From DATBMY01 sp036554605 (lineage in GTDB: Bacteria; Acidobacteriota; Blastocatellia; UBA7656), in contig DATBMY010000535.1 in the NCBI GenBank assembly GCA_036554605.1, forward strand, positions 1 to 9,881: DNA of 9,881 nt, in the 5' to 3' direction. The notes under the pieces were generated by a model. It made no database searches, was not told the origin of the DNA, and saw only the letters and a program-made list of their open reading frames with translations. This document shows positions 7,117 through 9,881 of the stretch, piece by piece (positions within the stretch are counted from its first letter, which is position 1; the number at the start of each line of letters is the position of its first letter). The position numbers and the translations under genes are program-made.

Positions 7117-7878
7117 TCATTCCAGAGCTTTGGCCTTATCTGACGGTCCGAGCGATTTCTCGGCGCCCTCGCGCTCGATAGCGGGAGGAGGCGGGGACGA
7201 CGAAGCGCGCTCGGTTGCGACTCCCATCTGGCGCTTGTAGGCGGCCAGCGTATCCTCGACCTGTATATTGAGCGACTCTCGCTCAATGTCGGCTATCTGC
7301 GATTCCATCCCTCCGGTCGAAAGCTCCATCTTGGCCTCTGCCGCGGCCGCGCGCCGCTGTATCTTCTCGCGCATCTCCTCGAAGGTCCCGGCGTCGTCGC
7401 CTATCTTGAATGAAGCCATTGTCTGAGCGAGCTGCTCCTGCATCTTCGCCGCCTTCGCTTCGTTGACGAGTCGCTGAGCTTCGGCCGTCCGCTTCTTGAC
7501 CTGCAGGATGTAGTTGTCGAGGAATTTTCTGGCCTGCTCGCTTGCGGCGCGCGCCGTCACAAGCTCGGCCTTCGAGCGGTCGAGCGATGCCTGTTTCTCT
7601 TGCAGCGCCGCTATGTAGGTCTTGGCTATGTCGTCGCGGCCCTGCTTGATGGCCGCCTTGACTTTGTAATCATACTCGACGATCTCTTTTTCAAGCGTGG
7701 CGGCTTCCTTCTGTAGCATCTTCTCAGTGGCCATCACCTGCGCGACGTTATTCTGCATCTGAGGGACGCGCTCGCGCATATCGCGTATGGTCTGCTGGAG
7801 TATAAGCTCGGGGTCTTCGGCCTTTTCAATCATCCCTCCGAAGATGGAGCGGAAGAGCCGCTTCAATCTATTCCACAT
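7117..7878 (-). CDS. pspA: PspA/IM30 (Vipp1) family phage-shock protein
   Basis: A 253-residue PspA/IM30 protein, a member of the ESCRT-III superfamily that forms coats or rods on stressed inner membranes and protects them from leakage. The N-terminal amphipathic helix (MWNRLKRLFRSIFGGMIEKAEDPE, about 1-24, the membrane-binding part) is followed by the LILQQTIRDM segment and long coiled coil (30-150). The conserved KQGRDDIAKTYI (78-89) matches the family's 'GRDDLAr' element. C-terminal helices reach about residue 218. A polar, proline-rich tail (SSPPPP near 227-232) differs from E. coli PspA and may serve as flexible linker or partner site. A strong GGAGG SD lies 4 nt upstream of the ATG. It heads a four-gene operon (pspA, two-TM protein, AAA ATPase, HlyIII) on the minus strand, preceded by an extended -10-like promoter. 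No PspF, PspB or PspC is seen here. Confidence 0.96.
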   Translation of the reverse strand: MWNRLKRLFRSIFGGMIEKAEDPELILQQTIRDMRERVPQMQNNVAQVMATEKMLQKEAATLEKEIVEYDYKVKAAIKQGRDDIAKTYIAALQEKQASLDRSKAELVTARAASEQARKFLDNYILQVKKRTAEAQRLVNEAKAAKMQEQLAQTMASFKIGDDAGTFEEMREKIQRRAAAAEAKMELSTGGMESQIADIERESLNIQVEDTLAAYKRQMGVATERASSSPPPPAIEREGAEKSLGPSDKAKALE

Positions 7879-7922
7879 CTCGCCTCCTATCCTCGCCTGT
7901 CACCTGAAATTTTCATAAGTCT

Positions 7923-7951
7923 ATCATAACAACCGCGAACCGGAAATTTAA
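7923..7951 (-). promoter_or_regulatory. Candidate extended -10 promoter of the psp operon
   Basis: On the minus strand, TGT-TATGAT (7923-7931) is an extended -10 with one mismatch to TATAAT. TTAAAT lies 17 nt upstream as a weak -35. A start just downstream would give a leader of about 40 nt ending in the GGAGG site of pspA. No sigma-54 -24/-12 motif was found, unlike E. coli psp. Prediction only. Confidence 0.35.
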
Positions 7952-8057
7952 TCTAATCCGCCGAGCGCCGGGCAAATGAAGCATACGCTGCTCGCAAAGC
8001 CATTGTTTCTCGGGCAGGCGGGTTTGCGCGCGCCCTGCCTTACAGCTATAACAGGGA

Positions 8058-8207
8058 AGGGGTCAGGGGTCGGGAGCCAGAGGTCAGGGGCGGATAGGGA
8101 ACATGTTACGGGGGATAGTCAATGGCCTATCTCAAATCTGGAATTTCAGATTTCAAATACTCTCTTACGGATAATCCCTGACGCCTGGCCCCCGACCCCT
8201 GACCCCT
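8058..8207. repeat. Inverted-repeat element B (GGGGTC-type arms)
   Basis: Arms 8058-8090 and 8175-8207 are reverse complements over 33 nt with about four mismatches; the first 17 nt of the left arm match exactly. The interior has an AT-rich hairpin, AAATCTG (8134-8140) against CAGATTT (8147-8153). It shares the word CAGGGGTCGGG (8064-8074) with element C. It lies entirely between two divergent genes. Confidence 0.75.
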
Positions 8208-8288
8208 GCTAATATGTCGGTCGTTTGACTTTAGACCGGAACCGGAGCTTTCTGAGCTGATGGGTAGTCACACCAACATCGACGCGCC

Positions 8289-8293
8289 GGAGG
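8289..8293 (+). promoter_or_regulatory. Shine-Dalgarno supporting the 8302 start
   Basis: GGAGG, 8 nt before ATG at 8302, decides the start of the polyprenyl synthase gene in my view. The upstream in-frame ATG at 8260 lacks a well-spaced site. Confidence 0.5.
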
Positions 8294-8301
8294 CGGCCGA
8301 G

Positions 8302-9279
8302 ATGTCGCCCGCGGAGATATTCTCTCTGGTGCGCCATGATCTGAACACGGTCGAGCAGGAATTAGACCGCTACCTCTGCGATGCATCGCCCGTCGTATCC
8401 TCAATCGCCCGCTACCTGCGCGAGGGCGGCGGCAAGCGGGTCCGGCCGACGCTCGTCTTGCTCGCCTCCAGGCTCGTGTCGGGCGAGGCCGGGCCTTCGG
8501 CCATACGCATGGCGGTGGTGATGGAGATGCTGCACACGGCGACTCTCGTTCACGACGACATTATCGACGAGTCGAGCATACGCCGCGGCCGCGCTTCGGC
8601 CAACGCGCAATGGGGCAACGACCGGACGGTATTGATGGGCGACTGGCTTTACATGACGGCCTTCGACTTGAGCCTGCGCGAGCGCAATTTCGACATACTC
8701 GATCTGATGACCGCTATGACCAGGCTTATGGTCGAAGGCGAGATCATGCAGCTCTCGCTTGTCGGCAATAGCCATATCACCCAGGCCGAGCATCTTGAGA
8801 TCGTTCGCCGCAAGACGGCATACATGTTCAGCGTCTGCGCCGAGGTCGGCGGCATCGTCGCCGGGGCCAGCCTCGAACAGCGGGCGGCCCTCTCGCGTTA
8901 CGGGCTTTCGGCCGGAATATCGTTTCAACTCATAGACGACGTGCTCGATTTCGTCTCGACCGAAGATAAGCTCGGCAAGCCCGTGGCAAACGACCTGCGC
9001 GAGGGCAAACTGACGCTGCCTCTGATATATCTCATGGAAGAAGGCAATGGCGAGCACCGCGCGATGATCGAGGCGGTTATGCGCGAGCGCGGGTTTCATT
9101 CGGTCAAGCGCGAGCAGGTGCTCTCTCTTATGGCCGAGCGCGGGACGCTCGCCCGCTCGCGCGCCGAAGCGCAGCGCTACGCCTTAGAAGCCGTCGAAGC
9201 CCTGTCGATATTCGCGTCCTCACCTTATCGCCGGGCCTTGCTCAGCGTCCCCCGGTTTATCATAGAGCGAGAGATGTGA
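8302..9279 (+). CDS. Trans-isoprenyl (polyprenyl) diphosphate synthase
   Basis: Long-chain all-trans polyprenyl diphosphate synthase, which extends FPP/GGPP with IPP to make a side chain, most likely for a respiratory quinone. With this start (325 aa): GGGKRVRP substrate site (42-49), first Asp-rich motif LVHDDIIDE (82-90, DDxxD), and second Asp-rich motif FQLIDDVLDF (208-217). It also has the usual GDWLYMTAF and the KLTLPLIYL late motif. A bulky Met/Leu occupies the region preceding the first motif, as in longer-chain enzymes; the exact chain length cannot be told. The frame also opens at ATG 8260, but I prefer 8302 because GGAGG (8289-8293) lies 8 nt upstream, while 8260 has only a distant GGAG. 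The difference is 14 hydrophilic residues. It is divergent from pspA. Family secure; the precise IspB/HepT-like name is not assigned. Confidence 0.93.
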   Translation: MSPAEIFSLVRHDLNTVEQELDRYLCDASPVVSSIARYLREGGGKRVRPTLVLLASRLVSGEAGPSAIRMAVVMEMLHTATLVHDDIIDESSIRRGRASANAQWGNDRTVLMGDWLYMTAFDLSLRERNFDILDLMTAMTRLMVEGEIMQLSLVGNSHITQAEHLEIVRRKTAYMFSVCAEVGGIVAGASLEQRAALSRYGLSAGISFQLIDDVLDFVSTEDKLGKPVANDLREGKLTLPLIYLMEEGNGEHRAMIEAVMRERGFHSVKREQVLSLMAERGTLARSRAEAQRYALEAVEALSIFASSPYRRALLSVPRFIIEREM

Positions 9280-9291
9280 TATTAATAGGGA

Positions 9292-9402
9292 TCGGGGACC
9301 AGGATTCAGGGGTCGGGGACTCGGTATATAAAATCTGCAATTCTATGTTCAGGCACCGTCTTACCGGCTACCAATCCCTGATCCCTGAATCCTGGTCCCC
9401 GA
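9292..9402. repeat. Inverted-repeat element C (GGGGTC-type arms)
   Basis: The 20-nt arms at 9292-9311 and 9383-9402 are exact reverse complements (key word GACCAGGATTCAGGG). Imperfect pairing extends outward to about 9287 and 9407. The interior includes the CAGGGGTCGGG word shared with element B. It starts just after the polyprenyl synthase stop and ends about 10 nt before the zinc-ribbon gene start. It could double as a terminator, but no T run follows. Confidence 0.75.
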
Positions 9403-9412
9403 CCTCTGGCTT

Positions 9413-9881
9413 ATGATGTATTGTGAACGATGCAATATAGATTTCTCGGAAGGGCTGCGCTACTGCAAGTGGTGCGGCCAGACTCTGTTTGAGCGCCGCC
9501 GCCAGACGAGCGAGCTGAAAACCTGCCCGACCTGCTCGACCGCAATAAAGCCCGGATGGGCTTTCTGCAAAAACTGCGGCGGCCGCCTCGACGGCGAAGC
9601 GCGCGAGGTTTTCACTGCCGCATGCCCGCGCTGCGGCACGATGAATGATCACGCCGCCCAGGTCTGCTCGCTCTGCGGCGAAGACCTTGAACAGGCGCGA
9701 CTCCAATCACAAGAACAGGCCTCGACATCATACATGCAGGGCTGCCCATCCTGCGGCGAGCCGATTGACCCGGGCTCCGCTTATTGCAAGGCATGCGGCT
9801 CGCCCGTCTATGCCCAGCCCGGCCCCTTCGGCGATTCAGCTCTGCTATGCGCGGCCTGCAACAGCTACAGCCCCGTGGGCT
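9413..9881 (+). CDS. Multi zinc-ribbon protein, partial
   Basis: Open from ATG 9413 (or 9416) to the window end, 156 codons, no stop. Repeated paired Cys motifs form tandem zinc ribbons (DZR-like): C4/C7 with C18/C21, C38/C41 with C52/C55, C71/C74 with C85/C88, C111/C114 with C125/C128, and a fifth beginning at C146/C149. Each binds one Zn in rubredoxin-like style. Linkers are short and polar; the segment after ribbon three (94-108) is Gln-rich. No catalytic domain is visible yet, but the C-terminus is missing; such proteins often carry a TM or effector domain downstream. No Shine-Dalgarno is visible before the start, where element C ends. Zinc binding is clear; function is unknown. Confidence 0.8.
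   Translation, partial: MMYCERCNIDFSEGLRYCKWCGQTLFERRRQTSELKTCPTCSTAIKPGWAFCKNCGGRLDGEAREVFTAACPRCGTMNDHAAQVCSLCGEDLEQARLQSQEQASTSYMQGCPSCGEPIDPGSAYCKACGSPVYAQPGPFGDSALLCAACNSYSPVG

Larger units (their letters stand above)
7879..8301. other. Divergent intergenic region
   Basis: This 423-nt gap separates pspA (minus) and the polyprenyl synthase (plus). It holds the pspA promoter candidate (7923-7951), the long inverted-repeat element B (8058-8207), an AT-rich stretch around 8130-8160 with a small hairpin, and the leader of the synthase gene. No further convincing gene is seen in it. Confidence 0.6.

Noticed and set aside
6526..7143. Plus-strand open frame of 205 codons across the two-TM gene and element A
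   Set aside because: Antisense to a gene with clear protein features. It runs through a repeat and shows no motif.
7879..7960. Sigma-54 promoter for pspA
   Set aside because: No TGGCAC-N5-TTGC-type -24/-12 motif found, and no PspF-like activator in the window.
8225..8253. TTGACT as a -35 for the polyprenyl synthase gene
   Set aside because: The hexamer 17 nt downstream (CTTTCT) is a poor -10, so a promoter cannot be supported.
8401..9099. Minus-strand open frame of 232 codons inside the polyprenyl synthase
   Set aside because: Shadow of a gene with both Asp-rich motifs; no family features of its own.

Overview
The window is bacterial chromosomal DNA of moderately high GC content. It carries nine genes (seven complete, one cut at each end), short gaps and several overlapping or tightly spaced genes. 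No rRNA, tRNA, transposase, phage gene or CRISPR array is visible. The gene families (PspA/IM30, HlyIII, an aromatic-pore AAA ATPase, a long-chain polyprenyl diphosphate synthase, a tandem zinc-ribbon protein, an ACT_7-type protein) and the GC-rich inverted repeats between genes fit a soil or environmental bacterium. An Acidobacteriota/Blastocatellia-like lineage is my best guess, but it is an impression and not something the sequence proves.

Left block (1-1808, minus strand): a probable operon running SLOG/YpsA-like Rossmann protein -> ACT-domain protein (4-nt ATGA overlap) -> secreted polysaccharide deacetylase-family protein, which is cut by the window edge. Next comes a 315-nt gap (1809-2123) holding a compact inverted-repeat element with nested hairpins. 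A plus-strand gene for a polytopic GT-C-like membrane protein follows (2124-3719). It converges on the next minus-strand operon with only 4 nt between the stop codons.

Central block (3724-7878, minus strand) is the most interesting part. It reads pspA -> protein with two membrane segments and a helical domain -> AAA+ ATPase with a degenerate N-terminal ATPase-like half -> HlyIII/PAQR membrane protein. PspA belongs to the ESCRT-III superfamily, whose eukaryotic members are remodelled by the AAA ATPase Vps4. The order 'ESCRT-III-like coat, membrane-anchored helical partner, AAA ATPase' therefore suggests a membrane-stress or membrane-remodelling module. The functional link is an inference from the operon, not something shown directly.

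Right block (plus strand): a polyprenyl diphosphate synthase (isoprenoid chain for quinone or undecaprenyl-type lipids) is transcribed divergently from pspA. It is followed by a zinc-ribbon-repeat protein that runs off the window.

Three separate gaps (6982-7116, 8040-8210, 9285-9410) each hold a long imperfect inverted repeat made of GGGGTC-like units. With the 1926-2040 element, this gives four candidate repeat elements, all located between genes.
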